From NCBI GenBank assembly GCA_025370075.1, contig CP073016.1:3162001-3226000 (forward strand): a stretch of 64,000 nucleotides of DNA, given 5' to 3'. Position 1 is the stretch's first letter, and each line of letters begins with the position of its first letter. The notes under the pieces were generated by a model, which saw only the letters and a list, made by a program, of their open reading frames with translations, ran no database searches and had not been told where the DNA came from. The stretch comes from Chryseotalea sp. WA131a. Its GTDB lineage: Bacteria; Bacteroidota; Bacteroidia; Cytophagales; Cyclobacteriaceae. Made by a program: the position numbers and the translations under genes. Shown here one piece after another: positions 9,087 through 17,257 of the stretch.

Positions 9087-9106
9087 GGACGCATAAGTAT
9101 GCGTCC
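9087..9106 (+). promoter_or_regulatory. perfect RNA hairpin in the leader of RNase G
   Basis: GGACGCAT (9087-9094), loop AAGT, ATGCGTCC (9099-9106) form a perfect 8-bp stem that starts on the base after the stop of the 29-residue gene. No T-run follows, so it is not a standard terminator. It sits 35 bases before the RNase G start and could be a processing or autoregulatory site. Confidence 0.5.
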
Positions 9107-9140
9107 ATACGTATTTTACAACATCTAAATTTTTAAAGTT

Positions 9141-10742
9141 TTGAGTAATGAACTAATTATTAGTGCAACTCAGGATGGATGTCGTATAGCCCTTCTTAAG
9201 GACAAGCAACTTGCCGAATTTCACGAAGATCAAGGAGGCGGTAAGTTTGTAGTTGGTGATATTTATCTCGGCTCAGCAAAAAAAATAGTGCCGGGGCTAA
9301 ATGCAGCTTTTATTGATATTGGGTATGAGAAAGACGCCTTTCTTCACTACCTCGATCTGGGGGCCAAGTTTAGTTCGTTACAAAAATTCATCAAGCTCGT
9401 CCGCGCCAAGAAGATTACCGGTGGCAAACTGGATAAATTTCAACTCGAAAAAGAAATTGATAAGCACGGCAAAATTGCTCAACAGCTTACCAAAAATCAG
9501 TTGATTCCAGTACAGGTGGTGAAAGAACCCATCTCCACCAAAGGGCCGCGACTTTCGTGCGAGTTATCCTTAGCTGGGCGATACCTGGTTTTGGTACCCT
9601 TCTCATCCGGGGTAAGCATTAGCAAACGGATTGCCAGCAGTGACGAGCGCAAAAGATTGCAGCGCCTGATTCAATCGATCAAACCTGAAAACTTTGGTGT
9701 GATTATCCGGACCGTGGCCGAAGGCAAAGAAGTGGCCGAGTTGGACAAAGACCTGCGCAACCTGGTGAAGATGTGGGAAGACGGCATGACACGATTGGTG
9801 GATGCCAACCCGCGCGATAAAATCATAGGTGAGATCAATAAAACCTCTTCCATCTTACGGGATGTATTGAACGAATCGTTTGATAGCGTGATGGTGGATG
9901 ACAAAAAAATCTTTGACGAGGTGTTGCAATACATCAAAAACAATGCACCCGAAAAAGAAAAAATTGTAAAGCTCTACACCGGCAAAACCAAAATATTCGA
10001 ACACTTTGGCATCGAGAAGCAAATCAAATCAGCCTTTGGCCAAACGGTAAGTTTGCGAGGTGGTGGTTATTTGATCATTGAACACACCGAAGCACTGCAC
10101 GTAATTGATGTGAACAGCGGCAATAAATCGAACCGCGAAGAAAACCAAGAAACCACTGCTTTATCGGTTAACCTAGAGGCAGCGCGAGAAGTGGCTCGTC
10201 AGTTGCGTTTGCGTGATATGGGCGGCATCATTGTGATCGATTTTATTGACATGCGCAGCATGGAAAATAAAAAGCTCATCTTCAACAAGATCAAAGAAGA
10301 GATGGAAGCGGACAAGGCAAAGCACACTATCTTGCCTCTTTCAAAGTTTGGTTTGATGCAGATCACGCGCGAGCGTGTGCGCCCGCAAATGAATATTGTG
10401 ACCAAAGAAGTGTGCCCTACCTGCAACGGCACCGGTAAGATTTCAGCTTCTATATTAGTGACTGATCAGATTGAGCAAACGGTAGAGCATTTATTCACCA
10501 AGCAAAACGAAAATGGTTTGGTACTGGCCGTGCATCCGTTTTTGTTTGCGTACTATACCAAAGGCATTTTCTCAAAACGTTTTAAATGGTGGTGGAAATA
10601 CAAACGCTCGATTGAATTAGTGAAAGATTCTTCGATGGCCATTACCGAGTTTAAGTTTTTGAATAAAGAAGGTGAAGAAATAGATTTAGGCAACGGAAGG
10701 AAGGAGAAAGAGAAGATGGTAGAAATGCAGGAAGAAGCATAA
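9141..10742 (+). CDS. rng: ribonuclease G / RNase E-family endoribonuclease
   Basis: This 533-residue enzyme starts at TTG 9141; no in-frame ATG precedes the conserved N-terminus SNELIISATQDGCRIALL. An S1 RNA-binding domain occupies roughly residues 38-130. The catalytic DNase I-like subdomain holds the metal-binding aspartates in HVIDVNSG and IVIDFIDM. The zinc-link CPTCNGTG follows near residue 420. RNase G matures 16S rRNA and takes part in mRNA decay in the cytoplasm. The C-terminal scaffold of full RNase E is absent. It is expressed downstream of the small basic gene and the leader hairpin. Confidence 0.95.
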   Translation: MSNELIISATQDGCRIALLKDKQLAEFHEDQGGGKFVVGDIYLGSAKKIVPGLNAAFIDIGYEKDAFLHYLDLGAKFSSLQKFIKLVRAKKITGGKLDKFQLEKEIDKHGKIAQQLTKNQLIPVQVVKEPISTKGPRLSCELSLAGRYLVLVPFSSGVSISKRIASSDERKRLQRLIQSIKPENFGVIIRTVAEGKEVAELDKDLRNLVKMWEDGMTRLVDANPRDKIIGEINKTSSILRDVLNESFDSVMVDDKKIFDEVLQYIKNNAPEKEKIVKLYTGKTKIFEHFGIEKQIKSAFGQTVSLRGGGYLIIEHTEALHVIDVNSGNKSNREENQETTALSVNLEAAREVARQLRLRDMGGIIVIDFIDMRSMENKKLIFNKIKEEMEADKAKHTILPLSKFGLMQITRERVRPQMNIVTKEVCPTCNGTGKISASILVTDQIEQTVEHLFTKQNENGLVLAVHPFLFAYYTKGIFSKRFKWWWKYKRSIELVKDSSMAITEFKFLNKEGEEIDLGNGRKEKEKMVEMQEEA

Positions 10743-10756
10743 ATAAATTGATAGAG

Positions 10757-10785
10757 AGGCTGTCTCAAAAAGGGCAGCCTTTTTT
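10757..10785 (+). terminator. intrinsic terminator after rng
   Basis: AGGCTG (10757-10762) pairs with CAGCCT (10775-10780) and is followed by a T-run. It lies 15 bases after the RNase G stop. Confidence 0.8.
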
Positions 10786-10932
10786 GTTATGCAACAGGTT
10801 TGAACTTTGACAAGCGCACGCGTTGGGCAAGCGAAGGAGCACCTTCTACAGCAAATAAAACGAATGGAACGGCTTGGGCTCAGCAAACTGAAGCTGTTGA
10901 TTCAGCGGTAAGTCAAAAGTCAAATTCAATCG

Positions 10933-10958
10933 AGGCGAGGGCGTACCCCGCCTTTTTT
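10933..10958 (+). terminator. intrinsic terminator in the rng-methyltransferase gap
   Basis: AGGCG and GGG (one bulged A between them) pair with CCC and CGCCT around a CGTA loop, followed by six Ts. It is a second terminator about 175 bases after the first. The stretch between them holds no supportable gene, only a 35-codon open tail on the plus strand (from about 10808) without a start, which may be the end of a decayed gene. Confidence 0.65.
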
Positions 10959-10959
10959 A

Positions 10960-10989
10960 TTGTGGTATATTGAAATGACATTACCTTTG
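10960..10989 (+). promoter_or_regulatory. Bacteroidota promoter, TTG-N19-TACCTTTG
   Basis: TTG at 10960-10962 and TACCTTTG at 10982-10989 are 19 bases apart. The ATG of the methyltransferase follows four bases later, so the mRNA should be leaderless or nearly so. Confidence 0.65.
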
Positions 10990-10993
10990 CCTC

Positions 10994-11800
10994 ATGATTA
11001 ATTTCGTCATCAAAATCTTTAAGCGGTTTGCCTGGTTCAAACGCTTCAATGCCAAAATCACCTATGAATTATTGGCCAAGTATATTCCAGCCGAAGATTG
11101 GCATTTTATGAATTATGGATATGCACCAAATTCGTCTGAAAAACCGATTGAGTTAAAAAGAGAAGTAATGCAGCGGTACCCGTTGCAGATGTACCATTAT
11201 CTGGGACTAAAAGCCGATTTGACTAACAAAGACGTACTGGAAATTGGCAGCGGCCGCGGAGGCGGGGCAAACTATTTAGCAAGTGCCATGAAACCCAATT
11301 CTTATGTGGGGCTCGACTTAGCCCAAAGTGCGGTGGATCTAGCAAATAAGATTCACCGCCAGTCAAATCTAAAATTCATTCAAGGGAATGCCGAAGAAAT
11401 TCCGATCGAAAGCAATAGCATCGATGTGGTTATTAATGTGGAATCGTGTCATGGATATGGAAACGTACCGAAATTTTTAAGTGAAGTAAAACGTGTGCTA
11501 AAACCAGGCGGCCATTTGCTGTTGGTTGACTTTAGAAACGAAGTAAAAAACATGGAGATTTTTCAGCAGCAGCTTAAGCAGTGTGGCTTGTTGTTGAAGG
11601 AAGAGGAAGACATCAGCCAGAATGTGATTCAAGCCATAGAGACTGAAAATCCCGCCAAGGTTGACCGAATTCAGAAGCTAGTCCCGAAGCAATGGCAAAA
11701 GCTGTTCTCTGATTTTGCGGGCGTGGTTGGTTCACGTTTCTACAATACATTAAAAGACGGTATTCGCGTTTATCATCGATTTGTATTGCAAAAGGTGTAG
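10994..11800 (+). CDS. class I SAM-dependent methyltransferase
   Basis: This 268-residue protein has a Rossmann methyltransferase core: motif I VLEIGSGRGGGANYLA (about residues 80-95), the acidic loop VGLDLAQSAVDLA, FIQGNAEEIPIESNSIDVVINVESCHGYG, and the post-motif III segment VLKPGGHLLLVDFRN. The closest named group by these motifs is the sterol/phthiotriolone-type small-molecule O/C-methyltransferases. There is no signal peptide. It is followed by its own terminator at 11840. The substrate cannot be deduced. Confidence 0.87.
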   Translation: MINFVIKIFKRFAWFKRFNAKITYELLAKYIPAEDWHFMNYGYAPNSSEKPIELKREVMQRYPLQMYHYLGLKADLTNKDVLEIGSGRGGGANYLASAMKPNSYVGLDLAQSAVDLANKIHRQSNLKFIQGNAEEIPIESNSIDVVINVESCHGYGNVPKFLSEVKRVLKPGGHLLLVDFRNEVKNMEIFQQQLKQCGLLLKEEEDISQNVIQAIETENPAKVDRIQKLVPKQWQKLFSDFAGVVGSRFYNTLKDGIRVYHRFVLQKV

Positions 11801-11839
11801 TCCTTCTAGCAAGTTCACCCCTCAAGTTCGCATACTAAA

Positions 11840-11864
11840 AATGCTGCCAGTGGCAGCATTTTTT
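11840..11864 (+). terminator. intrinsic terminator after the methyltransferase
   Basis: ATGCTGCC and GGCAGCAT form a perfect 8-bp stem with a three-base loop and a T-run. The IS1380-type element inserted 32 bases beyond it. Confidence 0.85.
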
Positions 11865-11896
11865 ATTCTTCAAAAAATTTTTGTTTGATATTTTAA

Positions 11897-13289
11897 CCCA
11901 GATTTTGCAGTAGAATGAAATAGTGACAAGGTGTCTTATATTTGAATATGGAACACCACTATACCGATAAATTAGTAACAGCGTGGGGCGGGATGAAAGA
12001 GATGAAAATATTGATTGACCAAACTGGGATCAGCAAGAAGTTGGCCGAGCTTGGTTTGCCTGAGAGCAAGAGTAACAACCGGATAGATGCCGTGGGTATA
12101 ATAGAGAGTTTTTGGGTGGGCATCTGGATTGGTTGCTTTCGTTTTAGTCACACAGCGGTGGTGCGGGTTGATGAAGTGTTGCGCCAGATATTTGGATGGA
12201 AGCGGGTTGCTTCGGGGACCACCTTCGGGCGGTTCTTTAAAAAGTTTACGCCCTCAATGAACCACCAAATTTTCATTGAACTGTACACGTGGTTTTTTGA
12301 GCAGATCCAATTCGACAATTATACGTTGGATATGGACAGCAGTGTGATCACCCGTTACGGGGAACAGGAAGGCAGCAAAAAAGGGTACAACCCCAAGAAG
12401 CCTGGCCGTGGCAGCCATCATCCCTTGTTTGCTTTTGTCAATGACATACGCATGGTGGCCAATTGCTGGAACCGCAGCGGCAATACAGGGAGCAACAGCA
12501 ACTGCATCCATTTTTTAGAAGAGACCTTTGCCATCCTCAAAAACAAAACAGTAGGGTTGTTCAGGGCCGATAGTGGGTTTTGTACCGGTACAGTCTTGGA
12601 TTTCATTGAGCAGAGAAATATCCCCTACGTCATTGCCTGTAAGCTGTATGCCAATTTACAAGCCAGCATTTATGGTATCACCCAATGGAATGCGATAGGC
12701 GAAGGCTTATGGGTATCGGAAATAAACTACCAGCAAGGCGGCTGGGGCAAAGCCCGTAGGATTGTGGTCATCAAACAAAGTGAAGAAATCAGGGCCAGGG
12801 CAACGGGTAAGAAGCTCAAGACATTATTCAGCAGCGTGGGCATAGCGGACGAAAAAGTGTACCGCAAAAGGTACCATGCCTTTGTCACTAACCAAGCCCT
12901 GCCGGCAACAGAAATATGGGAACAATATAAGCGCAGGGGTGATGCCGAAAACAGGATCAAGGAGTTGAAAGAAGATTTCGGTACAGAAGGCTTTTGCATG
13001 GATAGTTTTTGTGCTACTGAAACAGCTATGCGCTTTGTGATGGTAGCCTATAATTTGATGAGCCTATTCCGCCAAATAACCCATCAAAAACAGCCACAGC
13101 CCAAGCTTTCCACATTAAGGTTCAACTGCTTTGCAGTTGGAAGTTGGGTGGAGCAGGAAGCCCAAAAATGGGTACTGAAAATGTCCGTCCCACTCAAAAG
13201 AAGGCAATGGTATGATGGATTATTCTCAAATGTCCAAAAAATAAACCTGCCACTAAGTCTGACTGGATAGTTCTACTGCAAAATCTGGG
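11897..13289 (+). mobile_element. complete IS1380-family insertion sequence, 1393 bp
   Basis: The element is bounded by 19-bp perfect inverted repeats, CCCAGATTTTGCAGTAGAA at 11897-11915 and its complement at 13271-13289. The direct target duplication TTTAA is at 11892-11896 and 13290-13294. It carries one transposase gene. The right-hand duplication contains the stop codon of the minus-strand redoxin gene, so the insertion left that gene intact. Intact ends, intact duplication and an intact transposase frame all argue for a recent insertion. Confidence 0.95.
11948..13270 (+). CDS. IS1380-family transposase
   Basis: This 440-residue DDE transposase begins at ATG 11948; a TTG two codons upstream lies inside a TATATTTG promoter element (11937-11944) and is therefore unlikely. 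Acidic catalytic-region motifs are LDMDSSVITRYGEQEGSKKG, LFRADSGFCTG, and RRGDAENRIKELKEDFG. The order and spacing are those of the IS1380 group. The frame is uninterrupted from end to end, so it may be active. It lies within the inverted repeats described for the element. Confidence 0.93.
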   Translation: MEHHYTDKLVTAWGGMKEMKILIDQTGISKKLAELGLPESKSNNRIDAVGIIESFWVGIWIGCFRFSHTAVVRVDEVLRQIFGWKRVASGTTFGRFFKKFTPSMNHQIFIELYTWFFEQIQFDNYTLDMDSSVITRYGEQEGSKKGYNPKKPGRGSHHPLFAFVNDIRMVANCWNRSGNTGSNSNCIHFLEETFAILKNKTVGLFRADSGFCTGTVLDFIEQRNIPYVIACKLYANLQASIYGITQWNAIGEGLWVSEINYQQGGWGKARRIVVIKQSEEIRARATGKKLKTLFSSVGIADEKVYRKRYHAFVTNQALPATEIWEQYKRRGDAENRIKELKEDFGTEGFCMDSFCATETAMRFVMVAYNLMSLFRQITHQKQPQPKLSTLRFNCFAVGSWVEQEAQKWVLKMSVPLKRRQWYDGLFSNVQKINLPLSLTG

Positions 13290-13290
13290 T

Positions 13291-13890
13291 TTAAGCGTCC
13301 TTCCATTTAATGCCGCATCCAATAGCTTTCACTTTTGTAACGGGTACTGGCTTATTTGCTAGCAATGCATCCACAGCATCTTCTACATAGCGCTTGGTTA
13401 CCGACTCTGGAGACTTTGCATTGTCATCAATGGTGCCAATGTACTCTACGCGCAAAGTTTTATTGAGAACAAAAACGTGCGGTGTGTTGGTGGCACCGTA
13501 TGCGGTAGCTACCTGTTGGGTTTCGTCAACCAAATAGGGGAAATCATAATTTTTCTTTTTGGCCAGCTTCACCATATTTTCAAACGAATCACCACCTGGT
13601 TTTTGTGGATCGTTAGGGTTGATAGCAATTACCGGAAAGCCCTTGCTTGCATATTTTCTGTTTAAGGCTGCAATGCGGTCGTTGTAAGCTTTAGAATACG
13701 GGCACGTGTTGCAGTCAAAAATAATGATGTAGCCTTTAGCTTCTTTAAAATCTGCAAGGGAAACCATCTTGCCGTCTACGTTTTTCAATTTAAAGTCAGA
13801 GGCTGTATCACCTACAGTATACCCACCTGAAGTGGGGGCTCCCGCCCAAAAAAGGCACATCATTACCAATAGAATTGTTAGTCGTTTCAT
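13291..13890 (-). CDS. exported redoxin (AhpC/TSA-like thioredoxin-fold protein)
   Basis: This 199-residue protein has a signal peptide (about residues 1-18) and a redoxin core. GDTASDFKLKNVDGKMVSLADF is followed by IIIFDCNTCPYSKAY, with the CNTC active-site pair at the position of the peroxidatic/thioredoxin cysteine. NTPHVFVLNKTLRVEYIG holds the cis-proline loop. The C-terminus AIGCGIKWKDA has a further cysteine. It probably works in the periplasm as a thiol oxidoreductase or peroxidase. It lies 11 bases downstream of the TlpA-like gene, so they form an operon. Its stop codon lies inside the target duplication of the adjoining IS. Confidence 0.88.
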   Translation of the reverse strand: MKRLTILLVMMCLFWAGAPTSGGYTVGDTASDFKLKNVDGKMVSLADFKEAKGYIIIFDCNTCPYSKAYNDRIAALNRKYASKGFPVIAINPNDPQKPGGDSFENMVKLAKKKNYDFPYLVDETQQVATAYGATNTPHVFVLNKTLRVEYIGTIDDNAKSPESVTKRYVEDAVDALLANKPVPVTKVKAIGCGIKWKDA

Positions 13891-13901
13891 AGTTGTTTGC
13901 T

Positions 13902-14381
13902 TTATTTTTTTACAGATTCAATCATTTTCTCTAATTGACCTTCACCTACTTCGCCATTTACAAATTCGCGTTTGTTGGTTTGGGTGTTGATCACAAGGGT
14001 AGCGGGCAACGCACCCGACCATTGTTTTTCTATTTTATCGATCCACGCGTTAGGATTATCGGCTTTCAAAAACAATACGTGGGATTGAAGTTTTTTCCGT
14101 TCGATGAATCGCTCTACTTTCGCCACATCGGGGTCCAAATCATAATCCATGCTTACTAACAATACGTGAGCCTCTTGGTTTTGCGCTGTCAATTTTTCAA
14201 ACAAGGGCAGTTCTTTGATACAAGGTGCACACCAGGTAGCCCAAAAGTTAACGACCAGTATTTTATCTGATTTGGTAGTCAGTAGCTTTTGAAATTCGGA
14301 TAAAGTGGCGGGCTGAGCTTTTTGACTGAAAACCTCAACCGAAAGAAGTATAAAAAGACCGAGAAGGATTAAGCGATTCAT
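13902..14381 (-). CDS. TlpA/ResA-family thiol-disulfide oxidoreductase
   Basis: This 159-residue protein starts with a signal peptide (MNRLILLGLFILLSVEVFSQ). It has the thioredoxin active site NFWATWCAPCIKELPLFEKL and the cis-proline loop ALPATLVINTQTNKREFVNG. TlpA/ResA proteins reduce disulfides in the periplasm, for example during cytochrome c maturation. It is the first gene of a two-gene operon with the redoxin downstream. A long AT-rich leader region precedes it. Confidence 0.92.
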   Translation of the reverse strand: MNRLILLGLFILLSVEVFSQKAQPATLSEFQKLLTTKSDKILVVNFWATWCAPCIKELPLFEKLTAQNQEAHVLLVSMDYDLDPDVAKVERFIERKKLQSHVLFLKADNPNAWIDKIEKQWSGALPATLVINTQTNKREFVNGEVGEGQLEKMIESVKK

Positions 14382-14841
14382 GCTTTCAACAATTGTTATC
14401 TGGTGGCCAATTTATGGCTCAAAAGTGAGGCAAACCTAGCTATTTTTTGTTGGCAAATGGCGAGTACGTTTGATGAAAGATAGTTGGCTAAATACGGATA
14501 TTTCAAACAGTTGGCATTTGCAATAATTCGCAGAAAAATTAATCCACAAAAATCAACAGTTGTCAACATTATTGGATTCTAAATGAATAACTATCTGATT
14601 TACAGTAATATATATGCATTTCGGTTAATGATTTCTTTGTGGATAAGTATTTTGTTTCACTCATTGCATTACTTTCAATAGATAAAAAGGTAAGAACCTA
14701 ATTTTCAATACAATACAAGGAAAAGTCCAGATTTGGTGTAATTGATCATCGCTTTTATTTCCTGGAGTCAGCCAAAAGGAATGAATTATACCAGCCTAGG
14801 AATGGTGAGCTATGTCAAATAGCAATCACTAGTAGTTGGAT
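14382..14841. other. 460-bp AT-rich intergenic region with DnaA-box-like sites
   Basis: No gene is visible here. The region is strongly AT-rich (for example the run around 14600-14625). It contains one perfect DnaA-box match in reverse (TGTGGATAA, 14638-14646) and a one-mismatch box (TAATCCACA, 14540-14548) in opposite orientation. Both flanking genes run leftward, so it also holds the promoter for the tlpA-like operon. The boxes alone do not prove a replication origin. Confidence 0.4.
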
Positions 14842-15102
14842 TTAAGCCGCATTGAAGGCATGCATGGGCACTTGCACTTCCTCTTGTGATTGCAGAGCAG
14901 TTGATTTACCGGCCGGCAACAGGCTTTGCCATTCCAAAAAGTCTTTTACCAGCACACAATCATTTAATAGGGAATCGTGCATTAAGATTTTTATGATTTT
15001 ATGCTGATCGAACGATTGCAAGAATAACTTTTTTTGTTCCTCTGCTAGTGTTGAAATACGAATGAACTCGATTCCCTTATAGACTTCTGGCGCCATACTC
15101 AT
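14842..15102 (-). CDS. small conserved-looking hypothetical protein
   Basis: This 86-residue protein has no membrane segment. The N-terminal part (YKGIEFIRISTLAEEQKKLF) and the middle part (KIIKILMHDSLLNDCVLVKDFLEW) have the feel of a small cytosolic protein of Bacteroidota. I recall similar sequences annotated only as hypothetical. The start could equally be the Met at 15096. It faces away from the lipoprotein gene at 15195, giving a divergent promoter region of about 90 bases. Function unknown. Confidence 0.6.
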   Translation of the reverse strand: MSMAPEVYKGIEFIRISTLAEEQKKLFLQSFDQHKIIKILMHDSLLNDCVLVKDFLEWQSLLPAGKSTALQSQEEVQVPMHAFNAA

Positions 15103-15194
15103 AGATTACAGGCATGAATTACATTCGAGCAAAAATGGTAACCCAATGTTTTTTGGAGATAACAAAAAGGTTAAGTTTAGCTACAAATTGACGC

Positions 15195-16109
15195 ATGAAA
15201 AAACCAGGGCCTTTTTTCTCACTATTGTTTGTATCACTCATTTCTTGTTCACCAACAACCAAGAATGGATCAGAAGCACGATTATTCGAATCGGAAGCCT
15301 TTAAAAAATATTGGTATACAGGCAAAGCCGAAATCAACAGTTACACACTTTGGCAATCGCGCTATGGCGAAATGCGCGAGGGCAAAGCTGTTCTTATTTT
15401 TGTGACAGAAGATTTTTCCAAAAGAAAGCAAGTAAAGCTTGATGATCCGGCCAATGCTGGAAATGATAAAGTAGGCGTGCTGAAAATGAATTTCACAAAG
15501 AATTTTGTTACCGGCATTTATCCGTATTCACTCATGCTATCAGTCTTTACTCCGGTTGATCGCAAGCAATACCCGAACACAACAAAGGTAACCATGAGTT
15601 CGCAGGAGTGGTGCGGCCAGGTATTTTCGCAGCTAAATCTTACCTATAAAAAATATAGTTTTCAATCTCATTCTTACTTTGAAAAGGAAGGTGAAGAAAA
15701 CAAACCATTAAAAGCTGTCCGCTTAGAAGATGAACTGTGGAACCTCGTTCGCCTGGATCCAGAAAATCTTCCAGAAGGTGAAATAGAATTGATTCCCGGA
15801 ATGTTTTTTTCAAGACTGCTCCATACGGGTTGCACCATTGAGAAAGCATCCATGAAGAAAGAAAAAGTGGCAGCAGACTGGCATTACACAATAACTTTGC
15901 CTGCCCAAAACCGCTCGTTGTCCATTCAATTTCAGCAAGCGTTTCCACACAAAATTTTGGGTTGGGAAGAAACTTTTCAAGAAAGAGGCAAACCTGTTCA
16001 GACCAAAGCCATACTGGATAAAACGATTGTCACCGATTATTGGACAAAAAACAAAAATGAATTCTTGTACTTAAGGGATTCGCTAGGACTGTCACGCAAA
16101 AATTATTGA
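15195..16109 (+). CDS. Bacteroidota lipoprotein, often mislabelled as septum formation inhibitor Maf
   Basis: This 304-residue protein has a lipoprotein signal (LFVSLISCS, Cys19). The body contains FKKYWYTGKAEINSYTLWQSRYGE and EGKAVLIFVTEDFS, a pattern I recognise from Bacteroidota proteins that carry the name 'septum formation inhibitor Maf' without any Maf (nucleotide pyrophosphatase) motif. No Maf SxxR or nucleotide-binding motif is visible. It is exported to the envelope. The stop overlaps the start region of the class V aminotransferase, which suggests co-transcription. Function unknown. Confidence 0.75.
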   Translation: MKKPGPFFSLLFVSLISCSPTTKNGSEARLFESEAFKKYWYTGKAEINSYTLWQSRYGEMREGKAVLIFVTEDFSKRKQVKLDDPANAGNDKVGVLKMNFTKNFVTGIYPYSLMLSVFTPVDRKQYPNTTKVTMSSQEWCGQVFSQLNLTYKKYSFQSHSYFEKEGEENKPLKAVRLEDELWNLVRLDPENLPEGEIELIPGMFFSRLLHTGCTIEKASMKKEKVAADWHYTITLPAQNRSLSIQFQQAFPHKILGWEETFQERGKPVQTKAILDKTIVTDYWTKNKNEFLYLRDSLGLSRKNY

Positions 16110-16111
16110 AC

Positions 16112-17257
16112 ATGATTTCATTGCAACGCACAAAATTTTCAATGGCCAGAGGTACCACTTACCTAAACTGCGCTTACATGTCGCCACTTCTTAAAAGTGT
16201 AGAGCGGGCAGGAATAAAAGGCATGCTGCGCAAGCGAAGTCCATTTCAGGTAACGCCTCAAGATTTTTTCACCGAAACAGAAACCCTGCGAAAAGAATAT
16301 GCGAAGCTCATCCACGTAAGCAACCCAAAGCAAATTGCACTCATTCCTTCCGTTTCTTACGGAATGGCCAACGTGGTCAATAATCTGATGGCGCAACCAG
16401 GGCAAAACATCATTGTTGCCGAAGAGCAATTTCCGAGTAACTACTATCCATGGCACCGGACCTGCAAAGAGCATCATTTAAAATTGAAAGTAGTGTCGGC
16501 TCCAATAGTGGCAGGTAGGGGCAGAGTTTGGAACGAACGTATTCTAGATTCCATTGATAGCCAAACAAAAGCGGTAGCGCTTGGGCATGTGCATTGGGCA
16601 GATGGAACGTTGTTTGATTTAGAGGAGATCCGTAGGCGAACCAGAGAAGTGGGCGCTCTATTGGTCATTGACGGTACACAATCCGTTGGTGCGTTGCCAT
16701 TTGATGTTTCAAAAATTCAGCCCGATGCGCTTATCTGTGGGGGTTACAAATGGCTGATGGGCCCTTATTCGCTTGGCCTTGCTTACTATGGCGAACATTT
16801 TAATGACGGCAAACCACTAGAGGAGAATTGGATCAACCGCTTGAATAGCGAGAACTTTGCCGGATTGGTGAATTATCAAAACAATTATCAACCGGGCGCA
16901 CTTCGCTATGAAGTTGGTGAGCATAGTAATTTTGTTTTAGTGCCCATGTTATTGACAGCCATCAAGCAGGTTAATCAATGGAAACCCGAAAATATCCAAA
17001 AGTACTGTCAAAAAATTTCCACAAAGGCTATTGCCCAATTGCGTGATGCAGATTTTTGGATTGAGGATGAGGTCTTTCGCGGCAAGCATTTGTTTGGCAT
17101 TCGCATTCCCAAAAAAATTGATCTAACCGAAGTAAAATTAAAATTACAAAACGCCAAAATTTCTGTTTCGATTAGAGGAAATGCCATTCGTGTATCTCCG
17201 CATGTTTACAATACAGAAGCCGAGATGTTGAAATTGGTAAAAGTTCTCCTTAGCTGA
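16112..17257 (+). CDS. class V aminotransferase / cysteine desulfurase-like PLP enzyme
   Basis: This 381-residue protein uses the ATG at 16112; a TTG at 16106 overlaps the upstream stop and is the alternative. PLP-site motifs are VIDGTQSVGALPFDVSKIQPDALICGGYKWLMGPY, with the Schiff-base lysine in GGYKW. The N-terminal segment LNCAYMSPLLKSVERAG fits the class V fold. Family members desulfurate cysteine or selenocysteine, or transaminate small substrates. The usual catalytic cysteine loop of IscS-type desulfurases is not evident. It converges with the acyltransferase, overlapping by eight bases at the 3' ends. Confidence 0.85.
   Translation: MISLQRTKFSMARGTTYLNCAYMSPLLKSVERAGIKGMLRKRSPFQVTPQDFFTETETLRKEYAKLIHVSNPKQIALIPSVSYGMANVVNNLMAQPGQNIIVAEEQFPSNYYPWHRTCKEHHLKLKVVSAPIVAGRGRVWNERILDSIDSQTKAVALGHVHWADGTLFDLEEIRRRTREVGALLVIDGTQSVGALPFDVSKIQPDALICGGYKWLMGPYSLGLAYYGEHFNDGKPLEENWINRLNSENFAGLVNYQNNYQPGALRYEVGEHSNFVLVPMLLTAIKQVNQWKPENIQKYCQKISTKAIAQLRDADFWIEDEVFRGKHLFGIRIPKKIDLTEVKLKLQNAKISVSIRGNAIRVSPHVYNTEAEMLKLVKVLLS

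Noticed and set aside
10808..10912. Plus-strand 35-codon open tail between the two terminators
   Set aside because: No start codon and no recognised family; too short to call a gene fragment with confidence.
14540..14646. Replication origin
   Set aside because: Only two boxes, one imperfect, no dnaA and no clear gene-orientation switch; kept as a low-interest observation only.
15195..16109. Septum formation inhibitor Maf
   Set aside because: The name is a common label for this lipoprotein group but no Maf motif is present and the protein is exported.
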